Positions 51,559 to 61,057 are shown, numbered from the stretch's first letter. The stretch is 64,000 nt of DNA from UASB124 sp964446935 (GCA_964446935.1 CAYUQI010000002.1:27690-91689), one strand, 5' to 3'. Translations and numbers: made by a program. The notes: generated by a model not told the origin, from the letters alone.

Positions 51559-52450
51559 ATGAGTAAGAAAATATTTTTTATCGTAATATTTATAGCGGCG
51601 ATACTCAATCAATTATCGCTTGCACACGAATATACAAATGTATCTGGAGTGGACGAAGCTTCTGCTGTATTAAATTCACAACCATCCATCATGCCTGATT
51701 ATGATTCTATGATTAAGAATTATGTTTCAAAAATGAACCATGAATATGTCAAATATAGCGATGGTGAGGTCATGTTTTTTGCTAATCCTTCCACGATGAT
51801 GATTGCTCTAAACATATTCATAGCATTAGGTGGTACTGTTTGCGGTTTGGGCCTGCTCGGTGGCGGGGGCATGCTTGCTTACGATTCATATACCCACGGC
51901 ACGCTTGACCCTAAATTTCTTGCTGCGTTGGCGCTTTTGGCAACTATTCCTGTGGGCCTTTTATGTTATGGTGTTTATACGGGCGTTCAGACAGTGAAGC
52001 AAATTGCTGCAAAGTTAAGCACTGTGCCGTACGTAACTTTTAGTAAAGAAGGATTATTTTGTTATAATAAGCACCAGTTTAACTGGAATCAGCTTGCTAA
52101 GATTGATGTCACTACGTTTATAACAAGAAATCAATATAGAGCTATTACAGATATGAAAGTAGTTGCTACGATGAAAGATAGATTTGGCAAGAAGCTCTTT
52201 GAGGTCTCATCAGAAATTTTATCTATTGATTTGGCTGTATTTGCACAATGTGCAGAATATTATCGCCAACAATCATTGTATCAAGAAGCAATGAGNNNNN
52301 NNNNNNNNNNNNNNNNNNNNNNNNNNNNNNNNNNNNNNNNNNNNNNNNNNNNNNNNNNNNNNNNNNNNNNNNNNNNNNNNNNNNNNNNNNNNNNNTTGCA
52401 CAATGTGCAGAATATTATCGCCAACAATCATTGTATCAAGAAGCAATGAG
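51559..52450 (+). CDS. Exported or membrane protein with PH-like tail, split by a false gap
   Basis: Signal-like N-terminus (KKIFFIVIFIAAILNQLSLA), a soluble stretch, then two membrane segments (about 75-95 and 105-135), then a beta-rich tail (about 145-240) with YVTFSKEGLFCYNKHQFNWN, like bacterial PH-type domains. The 100-N run after EAM is followed by an exact 55-base repeat of the preceding sequence; removing the duplicate gives an intact protein of 247 residues ending ...LYQEAMSN. So the coding region is continuous. No function assigned. The ATG at 51559 is chosen for its signal peptide; three in-frame ATGs lie upstream. Confidence 0.6.
52241..52295 (+). repeat. 55-bp contig overlap, left copy
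   Basis: Identical to 52396-52450 on the other side of the N-run. Exact contig-end overlap, not a biological repeat. Confidence 0.85.
52296..52395. other. Assembly gap (100 N) that is probably false
   Basis: Flanked by the same 55 bases on both sides, which is what unmerged contig ends from a k-mer assembler look like. The true sequence is probably continuous. Confidence 0.9.
52396..52450 (+). repeat. 55-bp contig overlap, right copy
   Basis: Exact copy of 52241-52295. Confidence 0.85.
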
Positions 52451-52620
52451 CAACTAAAATTAAAATTGATTAGATGAGTTGAGCTTTTGTTCAAGCGCTA
52501 TATCTTAAAACTTTATTTGGTTGTGCATTTGTAATAAAAAAATTATGAAGTTCTTTTCGCTCTTTAAATGCTATTTAACCGAGGTAATCTGTATCTAAAT
52601 TTGCTCATAACCAGGGCAGG

Positions 52621-52669
52621 TTTTAAAGCAAAAGAGGCTCGTTTCAAACGAGCCTCTTTTGCTTTAAAA
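52621..52669. terminator. Bidirectional intrinsic terminator
   Basis: Perfect 24-bp arms (core AAAGAGGCTCGTTT) around a single C, with A-run and T-run ends. Between the PH-like gene and the convergent ankyrin gene. Confidence 0.92.
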
Positions 52670-52681
52670 TTAGGTTGATTT

Positions 52682-53410
52682 TTACTCAAGCGAGGCAATT
52701 GCTGCCTTGAGCATATCAGGATTATTTTCGTACTGTTTAAGTTTGCTGAGATACTCAACCACTTCCTGGGTTTGAATCTTTTTGCTTATTCCTTCTTGTG
52801 CAAACTTGAGGGCGTCTCTCTGATAGTTATCTTTTTGAAAAAGCAAATAGAGTTTATTTTGCTCAGCGAGCTTTTTTACAATAAACTTTACAACAGGGAG
52901 TGTTGCCTGTTGAGCAGCAATATGAACAGGGGTTCGACGGCAAAGCTTTTCTTGTGCTCCAAGATCGCCACCCTTTTGAATCATTTGTTCAAGCGTTGAG
53001 ATCTTCAAATCATGCGTATGAATGAAAATGCCTTTGGTGGTTTCTCGCTTTTCTCCAAAAGCACCAGCTAATTTATGGAGCGATGTTTGTCCTTTATATT
53101 TAACAGAACCTGTATTTGGATTGGCCCCCCAAAGCAACAAAAGCGTTACTATGTATGGATAGCGAAAATTTTCTAAAGCTGCAAGAAGCGGTGTTTCACC
53201 TTCTTTGTTTGTTTTCTCACAAAGAGCTTTACGGCCTTGCGCTGAAAGATCCTTACCAAGTTCATTGATCAGGGAAAATTTTTCACAATCAGATTTATCT
53301 TCCAACTGTAAAATATCGAAAATTGAGTTAACTTTCTGAGTTTTTACCGCTCCAAAGCATGGGACGGTTAGAAGCATTGCTCCTACAAAAAATTTTGACA
53401 TATAATTCAT
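52682..53410 (-). CDS. Secreted ankyrin-repeat protein
   Basis: 242 residues from the ATG at 53410, with AGGAGG upstream. Signal peptide KFFVGAMLLTVPCFGAV. Ankyrin units follow from about 60: ETPLLAALENFRYPYIVTLL-LWGANPNTG, TSLHKLAGAFGE, STLEQMIQKGGDLGAQEKL, and TPVHIAAQQATLPVVKFIV. A short helical cap ends the protein. Like the other ankyrin proteins here it is Sec-exported and probably contacts host proteins; partners unknown. Confidence 0.78.
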   Translation of the reverse strand: MNYMSKFFVGAMLLTVPCFGAVKTQKVNSIFDILQLEDKSDCEKFSLINELGKDLSAQGRKALCEKTNKEGETPLLAALENFRYPYIVTLLLLWGANPNTGSVKYKGQTSLHKLAGAFGEKRETTKGIFIHTHDLKISTLEQMIQKGGDLGAQEKLCRRTPVHIAAQQATLPVVKFIVKKLAEQNKLYLLFQKDNYQRDALKFAQEGISKKIQTQEVVEYLSKLKQYENNPDMLKAAIASLE

Positions 53411-53695
53411 GAAAAACCTCCTATTTATTAGATTGTGTAACAACTAGTATTAATTCTAATAGAAAATTTATTTTTATCAAATTGCCATTAAAAAATTGCA
53501 ATAAGAATGATTTTTGTGATGATTTGTGACAAAAAAGGCTTAAAACAGGGTTTTTTGAACCATCGCCATTTCTTCCTTATGGGTTCATTGAGTTCAATTT
53601 CAAAAAGTATTCTTGCTAACGTTCCCGTGCATTTATCATATTCATAAGACATGGTAATGTTTAAGACTGTTTTCTGATTTTGAGAAAGGGGGAGT

Positions 53696-54844
53696 GTGAA
53701 AGTAATTTTAAAAAATATTCGGGGTGGGGTTGTTGGTACCCTTGCTATCTTGGTAACATTGATTACCGTTTCAAGTTGTTATCATGAATCGTCGCTAGAA
53801 AATCAGCGCATCCAAAAAATGTGTGCGTTCGCACAAAAAATGCCCAAAGTGGAACTACATGTTCACCTTGAAGGTTCTGTATGTTCGAAAACTCTTTTTT
53901 ATTTAGCAGACAAAAATCACATTAGGTTGCCATACAAAAATGAGCAGGAGTGGGAATCCTCATTACACTTTAACACTTTTAATGATTTTGTTTCTCGTTA
54001 TCGGATAGTAAAAAGTTGCCTTTGTACGAAGCAGGATCATGCATTAATAGCTTATGAATTTGGCAAAGCTTGTTCAATGCAAAATATTTGTTATGCCGAG
54101 GTTATTTTTACATTACCTACACCGGAAAAAGAATCTCCTCTTGCATGGAGAGAATTTCTTACAGGCCTTAATGAGGGTGCTACGAAAGCTGAAAAAGAGT
54201 TTGGGGTGAGGTTACGCTGGATTTTTGACATGAGTATTGACGATGACGCACGCAATGATGAAGCAGTATATGAATTTGTTCATGACAACATGCAACATGG
54301 TATTGTTGCACTTGGACTCAGTAGTACCAAACAAGCAAATGTTCCTGTTTCACGCTACGCATTTATTTTTGATCGTGCGTATCGAGATGGGATTCCTGTT
54401 GTTGTGCATGCGGGAGAACATCGTGGAGGCCAGTCCATTGATATGTATGATGCGATCTTTACATTGCATGCCAAGCGTATCGGGCATGGAGTTCTGTGTA
54501 TTGATGATTCCAAGCTGCGCTCTCTGTTACGTCAACGACAGATACCGCTTGAAATTTGTGTGACGAGTAATATTTCCATTGGAGTTTTTCCTACTTATGC
54601 AGCGCACCCGGTTCGCCGGCTGTGGGATGAAGGGCTTTTTATAACGATAAATTCAGATGATCCTGTGTTTTTTAAAACCAATTTGGTTCAAGAGTATCAG
54701 CTATTGGTTAAAACCTTTCATTTTACCGAAAATGACTTGGAACGTGTTTGCTTGAATGCCATACACGCAAGTTTTTTATCCGCCAAAGAAAAATGTAAGC
54801 TCGAATCTCAATTCAAGACAACGTTTATCCAGTTGCGCTCATAA
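53696..54844 (+). CDS. add: Adenosine deaminase with a lipoprotein signal
   Basis: 382 residues. Starts at a GTG with AAAGGGGGAG before it; no ATG gives the signal peptide. The N-terminus (GGVVGTLAILVTLITVSSC) ends in a good lipobox, VSSC at Cys28. The catalytic domain has the metal ligands HVHLEG (His55, His57), VVVHAGEHRGGQS with His-Ala-Gly-Glu, IGHGVL, and NSDDPVFF. It deaminates adenosine (or 6-aminodeoxyfutalosine in some relatives) to inosine. Bacterial Add is normally cytosolic; a lipid anchor would place this one in the envelope, able to act on host adenosine. Confidence 0.9.
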   Translation: MKVILKNIRGGVVGTLAILVTLITVSSCYHESSLENQRIQKMCAFAQKMPKVELHVHLEGSVCSKTLFYLADKNHIRLPYKNEQEWESSLHFNTFNDFVSRYRIVKSCLCTKQDHALIAYEFGKACSMQNICYAEVIFTLPTPEKESPLAWREFLTGLNEGATKAEKEFGVRLRWIFDMSIDDDARNDEAVYEFVHDNMQHGIVALGLSSTKQANVPVSRYAFIFDRAYRDGIPVVVHAGEHRGGQSIDMYDAIFTLHAKRIGHGVLCIDDSKLRSLLRQRQIPLEICVTSNISIGVFPTYAAHPVRRLWDEGLFITINSDDPVFFKTNLVQEYQLLVKTFHFTENDLERVCLNAIHASFLSAKEKCKLESQFKTTFIQLRS

Positions 54845-54870
54845 GGAGATGACGTGGTGTTTATGCGTTT

Positions 54871-56235
54871 TTAATCAAGCTCTTTTGGATAGCCACATGC
54901 ATATGCCAAATTTCTTTCTTTAATTACTGCATTGGTCATCAAATCAAGCCATTCATACTCAGCATGTTCCCATTCAGATTGAGCAACATCGAGCTCAACG
55001 TGGGAAATAACACCGATTTTTAATTCTTGTTTTTTTAAAGCAAGATTATTTCTTGTGTAAACAAGATCAACCCTTTTAGCTTTAAGGTTAGTAAGTGCGT
55101 TTTCTAGCGCATGGTAAGCAGTTTCAATAGCAAGTTTGATATCTTGTTGTAATTGATCTTTGGCAAGTATTTCTTTGGCCATATTTGCATGAGCTTCTTT
55201 TTCTTCGTAATCATGCAATAAACCATTAAAGATTGGCCATTTTATTCGTATGCCACAGTTATAGAAATTCTTTGGTGCTATTGACATGGGGCCCATCTGT
55301 TCTGCTAAAAATCCTCCACTTGCTCCATACGCACTGATGGTTGGCAGATCAGAACGTTGAGCAATATATATTTGATCCTTGGCAATGCCAATTTGTTGGT
55401 CGGCGATTTTAAGTTCTTCTTTGTTGCCCGTTGCATATTTGTAGTAGGTTGTTAATGGTAAGATATTAATGTCTTTTGGCTCTTTCCATTCGAGCGCCAA
55501 TGTTACAATATGTTGTTTATTATTTGATATAGCCGATGGTTTTTCAAACGTTGTTAGCGCAAGGTCGATTGGTTGCCCCATAAAAAATTCCAATTTTTTT
55601 TGAGTGAGTTCAATTCCTTGATAATATTTATCCAGGATTGCCAAATTTTTTGCATAGTCCGATTTGCTTTTAAGCCAATCGCTTTTATCGAGTAATTTGA
55701 GCTTATTAGCACATGCTTGTTTTTTATACGTGCTTGTTGATGATGTATGTAATGCGTTGATAAATGCATGCTGTTGTTGTACTTTCCAACATTCAAGAAA
55801 AGCGCATTCAACAGCATTTTTAATTGCTTTTTTGTCTTTATCATTTGCTAATTGGGTGATATTGGTTTGTTTTTTTGCCTTTTTATATTTCTCGATTGGC
55901 CCAGCAAATGAGTAGATGAGTTGTTGTGCGTCCATGGTTATTTGTGTTTGTAATCCATCGCCACCATTTTTTTGCCCGATATCTGCCATTAACCCAACGT
56001 GAGGCAAATACTCTGACCATACCTGCATGCCCCGGGCTTTGCTGGCTTCAATAGCGTATTTATACGTTTGCAAGTTGGGCTTGTTAAGCATTGCTATTTC
56101 GACAGCTTCGGTTATGGTGAGTGGCGTTGATGTTGTGGCTGCTGCAGCTACTGGTTTTGATTCTGTGAGGGATGGCTTTGCATAATTTGCCGGTAAATAA
56201 GCAAACATTAAAAAAAGTATTACGAAAAAAATCAT
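54871..56235 (-). CDS. TolC-family outer-membrane efflux channel
   Basis: 454 residues. Signal peptide (FFVILFLMFAYLPANYA), then the outer-membrane-factor repeat structure: long coiled-coil helices (about 95-240 and 290-430), with TITEAVEIAMLNKPNLQTYK at the start, as in TolC/OprM. No lipobox Cys. Last gene of the minus-strand efflux operon (adaptor, ATPase, permease, then this), 24 bases after the permease. It gives the outer-membrane exit for the MacAB-like pump. Confidence 0.87.
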   Translation of the reverse strand: MIFFVILFLMFAYLPANYAKPSLTESKPVAAAATTSTPLTITEAVEIAMLNKPNLQTYKYAIEASKARGMQVWSEYLPHVGLMADIGQKNGGDGLQTQITMDAQQLIYSFAGPIEKYKKAKKQTNITQLANDKDKKAIKNAVECAFLECWKVQQQHAFINALHTSSTSTYKKQACANKLKLLDKSDWLKSKSDYAKNLAILDKYYQGIELTQKKLEFFMGQPIDLALTTFEKPSAISNNKQHIVTLALEWKEPKDINILPLTTYYKYATGNKEELKIADQQIGIAKDQIYIAQRSDLPTISAYGASGGFLAEQMGPMSIAPKNFYNCGIRIKWPIFNGLLHDYEEKEAHANMAKEILAKDQLQQDIKLAIETAYHALENALTNLKAKRVDLVYTRNNLALKKQELKIGVISHVELDVAQSEWEHAEYEWLDLMTNAVIKERNLAYACGYPKELD

Positions 56236-56259
56236 AAAAATATCTCCACCGTTATTTTT

Positions 56260-57471
56260 TTATGTATCAAGCAACGCTTCAACCGGGTTGAGTTGCGATG
56301 CTTTATAAGCTGGGTAGTAACCGAAAAATAAACCAATAAGTACCGATGAGCCCAATGAAAGAAGAAGTGCTGTTTTTGATATAAATATTGGCCATTCAAG
56401 GATAAATCCTATGGTTTTTGAGACGCCGATTCCAAGTGATGCGCCAACAATGCCGCCTGCAAGACAAATTGTTATTGCCTCCAGAATAAATTGTATGAGT
56501 ATGGCTCTTCTTTTGGCACCCAGTGCCATACGAATTCCAATTTCTTTTGTTCGCTCTTTTACACTAACAAGCATAATGTTCATGATGCCTATGCCACCAA
56601 CGATAAGTGATATGGATGCTATAATTAAAAGAAGGAGATTAAGAACTCCTGAAGCTGCATCAGAAGCCTGTGAAATGTCGTTCTGGGTGAAAAAAGTGAA
56701 ATCATCTTCATCTGTTTTACTTAAATGGTGTTTTTGACGCAATATGGAGCGAATGAGCGTTGCGGTTGCATCCATACGCTCTTTTGTTTTTGTTGAGAGC
56801 AAGAACGCTGAGTACGTGGTTTTGCCCATAAGCTTACGTTGAACGGTAGTTACTGGGGCGAAGATGATATCATCTTGGTCACGCCCGTCAGGGGTTTTGC
56901 CAAGTTCTGTAAGTACCCCGATGACTTTGAATGGTAGCTTTTTGATGCGAATTATCTTACCGATTGGATTTGCTGTGCCAAACAGTTCACGAGCTGAAAC
57001 CGTTCCTACGACTGCTAATCTATGATTTGCTGCGATATCATGCTCGGTGAAAAACCGACCTTCTTTAAGCTTCCAGTTTCTAACGATCATATAGTCTTGA
57101 TTGACACCTGCTACAATTGTTTGCCAGTTTGAGGTTTCAGAGACTGCCTTTGTTGGTTGCATAACAGCTGGTGATATGTAAGCGATATCATCGCATTCGG
57201 ATTTGATAGCGTTAAAGTCTGCTTCTTTGAGTGTAGAAGTAATTCCGCCGCGTTGGCTTAAATGTTTTGGCGTTGCGCCTAACACGATAATAAAATTACT
57301 TCCAAGTTTTTCGATCGTTTGATTGACGCGAGCTTTAGCGCCTTCTCCTATGGACATAACAGCAATAATTGAAATAACGCCGATGATGATACCCAAGGTG
57401 GTTAATAAAGAGCGTATTTTGTGATTGCTGAGTGATCGAAAAGCAGAAGTAGAAAGTTGATAAAAATTCAT
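56260..57471 (-). CDS. MacB/LolC-type ABC permease (FtsX domain)
   Basis: 403 residues. One N-terminal membrane segment (KIRSLLTTLGIIIGVISIIAV), a large periplasmic MacB-PCD domain, then three C-terminal membrane segments with the FtsX signature GGIGIMNIMLVSVKERTKEI and GIRMALGAKRRAI. Unlike MacB itself the ATPase is a separate gene, overlapping by 4 bases. It works by transmitting force across the membrane, moving substrate through the adaptor and TolC-like channel. Substrate unknown (drugs, toxins or lipids). Confidence 0.92.
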   Translation of the reverse strand: MNFYQLSTSAFRSLSNHKIRSLLTTLGIIIGVISIIAVMSIGEGAKARVNQTIEKLGSNFIIVLGATPKHLSQRGGITSTLKEADFNAIKSECDDIAYISPAVMQPTKAVSETSNWQTIVAGVNQDYMIVRNWKLKEGRFFTEHDIAANHRLAVVGTVSARELFGTANPIGKIIRIKKLPFKVIGVLTELGKTPDGRDQDDIIFAPVTTVQRKLMGKTTYSAFLLSTKTKERMDATATLIRSILRQKHHLSKTDEDDFTFFTQNDISQASDAASGVLNLLLLIIASISLIVGGIGIMNIMLVSVKERTKEIGIRMALGAKRRAILIQFILEAITICLAGGIVGASLGIGVSKTIGFILEWPIFISKTALLLSLGSSVLIGLFFGYYPAYKASQLNPVEALLDT

Positions 57472-58154
57472 AATGACCCCGCTTTGTCTGAAATGATATT
57501 GCCGTCAACGAGTTCTATGATGCGTTTAGTTCTGGCAGCAATGCTTGGTTCATGTGTTACGATGATGATGGTAACGCCCTGATTGGCATTTAACTCTTTA
57601 AAAACTTGAAGAATGCTATTGCCTGTCGCAGTGTCTAAGTTACCGGTTGGTTCGTCTGCCAATATGATAGAAGGATTATTGATAAGTGAACGTGCGACAG
57701 CAACTCGTTGTTGCTGTCCCCCTGATATTTGGTATGGATAATGATCCATGCGATTAGATAGTCCGACCAGGTCCAAAAGTTTTGCAGCTCTTTCTCGTGC
57801 TTGGTTTTCTTTGATTCCAGCATAAAGCTGCGGTAAGGCAACGTTATCAAGTGTTGTTAGGTCTGGAAGAAGATGAAATTTTTGAAAAACGAAGCCAATC
57901 TTTTGATTGCGTATATCAGCAAGTTCATCATGGTTTGCTGTTGAGACGTTAATCCCATCGAGAAAATAATCCCCTGAGTTTGCTACATCAAGGCAACCTA
58001 GCAGGTGCATGAGCGTCGATTTGCCCGAACCAGAAAAACCAGTGATTGCGACAAATTCGCCTTTATCAATACTCAAGCTGACGCCCTTGAGGACTTTCAG
58101 CTCGTTATCTCCCATCTTATAAATTTTTATAAGATTTTTTACATCTATCAACAT
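57468..58154 (-). CDS. ABC transporter ATPase of the MacB/LolD group
   Basis: 228 residues. Walker A GFSGSGKST, Q-loop FVFQKFHLLPDLT, signature ISGGQQQRVAVARSL, Walker B IILADEPTGNLD, and H-loop VTHEPSI are all intact; the wording is that of the LolD/MacB subgroup. Pairs with the FtsX-type permease encoded next. Its start is 1 base from the adaptor stop, so all are one operon. Confidence 0.95.
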   Translation of the reverse strand: MLIDVKNLIKIYKMGDNELKVLKGVSLSIDKGEFVAITGFSGSGKSTLMHLLGCLDVANSGDYFLDGINVSTANHDELADIRNQKIGFVFQKFHLLPDLTTLDNVALPQLYAGIKENQARERAAKLLDLVGLSNRMDHYPYQISGGQQQRVAVARSLINNPSIILADEPTGNLDTATGNSILQVFKELNANQGVTIIIVTHEPSIAARTKRIIELVDGNIISDKAGSL

Positions 58155-58155
58155 G

Positions 58156-59373
58156 TTACTTACCTAAACCAGAACGGTTACCCATTGTTTTCATGATCAC
58201 GTTTTCACGTTTAATGTCGTCAACTTCGGTAACGATTTGATCGTCAAGTGTTATTCCCGATAGTACTTCTGTGTGTTTATCATCGGTTGCTCCAAGCTTT
58301 ACTTCGACCTCGGCAACGGTTTGTTTGTCTTTCATTACCCAGAGATAATCTTTTTCAGCCGATTGATCGTGTGATGGTGAATCTTCTGGTTCGGAAGTTG
58401 AATCTGCACTTACAACTGTTAACCCAAGTGCTTGTGCTGCGTTTTCAATGTGTACCGGATCAATACGAAGTGCTTTATTAGGAACAGTGATAGCCTTTTT
58501 ACTATTTGCTACGTTAATATCAACATTAATTGTCATGCCTGGGCGAAATTTAAGATCTGGATTTGGAACATTGAGAACAACATCATAGGTAACAACGTTA
58601 TCGACAATGTTGGCTAGGTATTTTATGTATTTGACGGTTGCTGTGAATTTCATTTTAGGGAAAGCATCAACGCTGAATGTTGCTTCTTGTCCGCTTTTTA
58701 CTAATCCAATATCTGCTTCATCGACATCAATATGAGCTTCCATTTCCTTAAGATTTGCAGCAAGGGTATAAAGAGCTGTAGCTTGAAATTGTGCGGTAAC
58801 CATTTGCCCAAGATCAATCATTTTTGAAATGACAATGCTATCTTCTGGCGCTCTGACAAAAAGATTTTCATAGTGTTTCTTATTAAGCTCAAGCGTTGCT
58901 TCAATCTTATCTACACGGGCCTTTGATGCTTCGTATGTTTGTGTGACAGAATCGAAGGCATTTTGCGAAATTTGATCTAATGCAAAGAGAGCCTTCTGCC
59001 TGCGATAAAATTTCTCTTGAAAGGTTAAGTTAGCGCGTGCTTCGGCAAGATCTGCGGTTGTTTTTTTAACTTCACTATCACCAATTCCGTCATCAAGAAT
59101 AGCGAGTACTTGATTCTTTTTAACAATATCATTGTCAACAGCAAGAACTTTTACAATGCGTCCGGCAACCAAACTACCAACGGTTATTTGAACAACGGCT
59201 TTGAGCTTGCCAGATGCATTAACAAATTGAACGGTATCTTGTTGTATAGGTTTTTCAGTTCTAATTGGGGGAACAAGATTTTTTGCTTTTTTGTTTGTTA
59301 TGTAAAAATATGAACCGGCTCCTAATGTGACAAAAAAAGTGAGGAGTACTATTGGATTTTTTAAAAATTTCAT
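58156..59373 (-). CDS. MacA-like periplasmic adaptor (HlyD/RND family)
   Basis: 405 residues. One N-terminal membrane segment (FLKNPIVLLTFFVTLGAGSY), a lipoyl/biotinyl-like domain in two halves (LVAGRIVKVLAVDNDIVKKN, and later VRAPEDSIVISKMIDLGQMV), an alpha-hairpin between them (about 115-180), a beta-barrel and a membrane-proximal domain. An insert near 325-345 is Ser/Asp/Glu-rich. It links the ABC permease to the TolC-like channel. First gene of the structural operon; a MarR operator copy lies upstream at 59531-59553. Confidence 0.9.
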   Translation of the reverse strand: MKFLKNPIVLLTFFVTLGAGSYFYITNKKAKNLVPPIRTEKPIQQDTVQFVNASGKLKAVVQITVGSLVAGRIVKVLAVDNDIVKKNQVLAILDDGIGDSEVKKTTADLAEARANLTFQEKFYRRQKALFALDQISQNAFDSVTQTYEASKARVDKIEATLELNKKHYENLFVRAPEDSIVISKMIDLGQMVTAQFQATALYTLAANLKEMEAHIDVDEADIGLVKSGQEATFSVDAFPKMKFTATVKYIKYLANIVDNVVTYDVVLNVPNPDLKFRPGMTINVDINVANSKKAITVPNKALRIDPVHIENAAQALGLTVVSADSTSEPEDSPSHDQSAEKDYLWVMKDKQTVAEVEVKLGATDDKHTEVLSGITLDDQIVTEVDDIKRENVIMKTMGNRSGLGK

Positions 59374-59509
59374 GGCGACCCCTTGAAAAATATTTGGATG
59401 TTTTTATATGCAATAAATTTGTAAGCAAAATACTTTGTTGCAAGTAACATTTGTTAAGTTTAATTGTTGTCTGAAATAAATATTTAAAACGGTGGGTGTT
59501 TTATTTTAT

Positions 59510-59553
59510 ATTATACCTTGTATAATTAGCCCCCTAACTATTAGAACTCTAAG
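59510..59553 (-). promoter_or_regulatory. Efflux operon promoter with MarR operator copy
   Basis: A perfect TATAAT on the minus strand (59510-59515) has a weak -35 about 17 bases upstream. A copy of the 13-base CTAACTATTAGAA from the marR operator (59534-59546) overlaps that -35, so MarR binding would block transcription of the pump. Confidence 0.6.
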
Positions 59554-59570
59554 TATATGATTAAAAAATT

Positions 59571-60011
59571 TTACCCCTCAAACTTTTCGCTAATCAATTG
59601 CAGTAGCTGTAATGTGAATTTTTTTTGTTCATTAGTCATCCCTTGAACAATCTTTTTTTCAGCATCATTAAAAATAGCAATTAATGTATCAATAAGCTCT
59701 TTGCCTTTATTGGTAAGGATTAATTCCTTGGTTCGTTCATCTTTAACGCCGGTAATACGTTTAATAAAACCCTTTTTTTCAAGCCCTTGCAGGAGGCTTG
59801 TGACAGAAGCTCCTGTTATGCCTATCCAAGCTTCAATGTCCTTTTGGCAGAGGGCAACTTCTTGTTTTTGTTTTTCATAGATAAATCCAATGATTCGTGC
59901 TTGTTGACTTCCAATGCCATAGGGTTTCAAGAGATTATCAACATATCGTTTAAGATTATGTACGATAATTCTCAGGTAAAATTGAAAGGGATACTCAATT
60001 TCTTTTTTCAT
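59571..60011 (-). CDS. MarR-family repressor
   Basis: 146 residues. Winged helix: GIGSQQARIIGFIYEKQ, the recognition helix region ITGASVTSLLQGLEKKGFI, and the wing with KDERTKELILTNKGKEL, the classic D-x-R motif of MarR. AAAAGGG lies ahead of the ATG. It is encoded upstream of the efflux operon on the same strand, and near-identical operator sequence is found before both, so it probably represses itself and the pump until a ligand binds. Confidence 0.93.
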   Translation of the reverse strand: MKKEIEYPFQFYLRIIVHNLKRYVDNLLKPYGIGSQQARIIGFIYEKQKQEVALCQKDIEAWIGITGASVTSLLQGLEKKGFIKRITGVKDERTKELILTNKGKELIDTLIAIFNDAEKKIVQGMTNEQKKFTLQLLQLISEKFEG

Positions 60012-60027
60012 TTAAAACCCTTTTAGT

Positions 60028-60052
60028 TAGTATTCTAACTATTAGAATACTA
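60028..60052 (-). promoter_or_regulatory. MarR operator
   Basis: Perfect inverted repeat, arms TAGTATTCTAA and TTAGAATACTA with spacer CTA. It overlaps the -10 box of the marR promoter. Confidence 0.8.
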
Positions 60053-60071
60053 CTTTTTAATAGGTCGTCAA
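60044..60071 (-). promoter_or_regulatory. marR promoter
   Basis: On the minus strand TTGACG (60066-60071), a 16-base spacer and TATTCT (60044-60049). The operator covers the -10. Confidence 0.6.
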
Positions 60072-60163
60072 CTCCGTGCCGTCATCATTAACAATAACAA
60101 TGTCTATAAAAACATATTGATAAATTCAAGCAGTAATTTAATGGCGATGCGTACTTTGTTTTT

Positions 60164-61057
60164 TTAATTATTTTGATGCTTTTTAATAAACTCAGCTATG
60201 AGCTTGGCTATTTTCCCCTCTAAGTCTCGATTAAAAAATGTATGCCCCATCCCTTTGATCATGACCATTTTTGCATGCGGTATTGCTTGAGCAACGGCTC
60301 GCCCATGTCGTGGCAGGACGGTGGTATCTTTATCTCCGTGGATGACGAGTGTAGGACTCTTAATGTTTTGAAGCATATGTGAGTTCTGTATTGTGGCAAA
60401 AAACTCAGTAAGCATGAGGTCGTGATTTTTTCCGGTATTTTTATTATTCATGCGAGTAAGAGAATCTATGGTGAAATTTCTTGCCATATCTTCATCGAAT
60501 GGGATGTCAGCGTTCATATGGCGCCAAATTGGCAAGAAGTTTTCAATGGTTTCGTCGAGCGTTTTTCCTGACTTGAATGCAAGAAACATCTTTGATGTGG
60601 TATCGAGCATTTCTTGTTCTTTTGTTGTTAAGGAAAACAAATTGGGTTCTGTTATTTCAAGAGGGCCTGCAGAGATAATAACTAAACTTAAAACTCGTTC
60701 AGGATAATCAATCCCGATCCTTTGACAAATCCATCCACCCATGGAATCGCCAATAAAATGTGCTTTTTGTATTCCGTAACCGTCCAAAATCAAAATGGCA
60801 TCCTTGGCAAGATCTGACAGAGTATATGGTGTTTTGTGCCAGTTTATTGATGATGATTGTCCAATATCTCGGTGGTCATAACGAATAACAAAAAAGCCTT
60901 GATTGGTGATATATTGGCAGAATTCATCCGTCCAGAACCGTGCCGTGCTTCGTTTACCGGCGATGAGAATACAGACAGGGTTTGATGGATTTCCAAACGC
61001 TTCGGTGTGAAATGTAAGTTTATTGAATGTGATGTCTTTTTGAAAAAATGCAGCCAT
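60164..61057 (-). CDS. Alpha/beta hydrolase
   Basis: 297 residues, no signal peptide. Strand VIRYDHRDIGQS, nucleophile elbow GDSMGGW (Ser), acid in VIHGDKDTTVLP and His in KGMGHTFF: a complete Ser-Asp-His triad. The lid between has a helical insert as in aclacinomycin-methylesterase-like or haloperoxidase-like hydrolases. AGGG precedes the ATG. Substrate not predictable. It stands 106 bases from the divergent GNAT gene. Confidence 0.88.
   Translation of the reverse strand: MAAFFQKDITFNKLTFHTEAFGNPSNPVCILIAGKRSTARFWTDEFCQYITNQGFFVIRYDHRDIGQSSSINWHKTPYTLSDLAKDAILILDGYGIQKAHFIGDSMGGWICQRIGIDYPERVLSLVIISAGPLEITEPNLFSLTTKEQEMLDTTSKMFLAFKSGKTLDETIENFLPIWRHMNADIPFDEDMARNFTIDSLTRMNNKNTGKNHDLMLTEFFATIQNSHMLQNIKSPTLVIHGDKDTTVLPRHGRAVAQAIPHAKMVMIKGMGHTFFNRDLEGKIAKLIAEFIKKHQNN

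Noticed and set aside
52241..52450. 55-bp direct repeat as a biological tandem duplication
   Set aside because: The copies abut the N-run exactly, as contig overlaps do.
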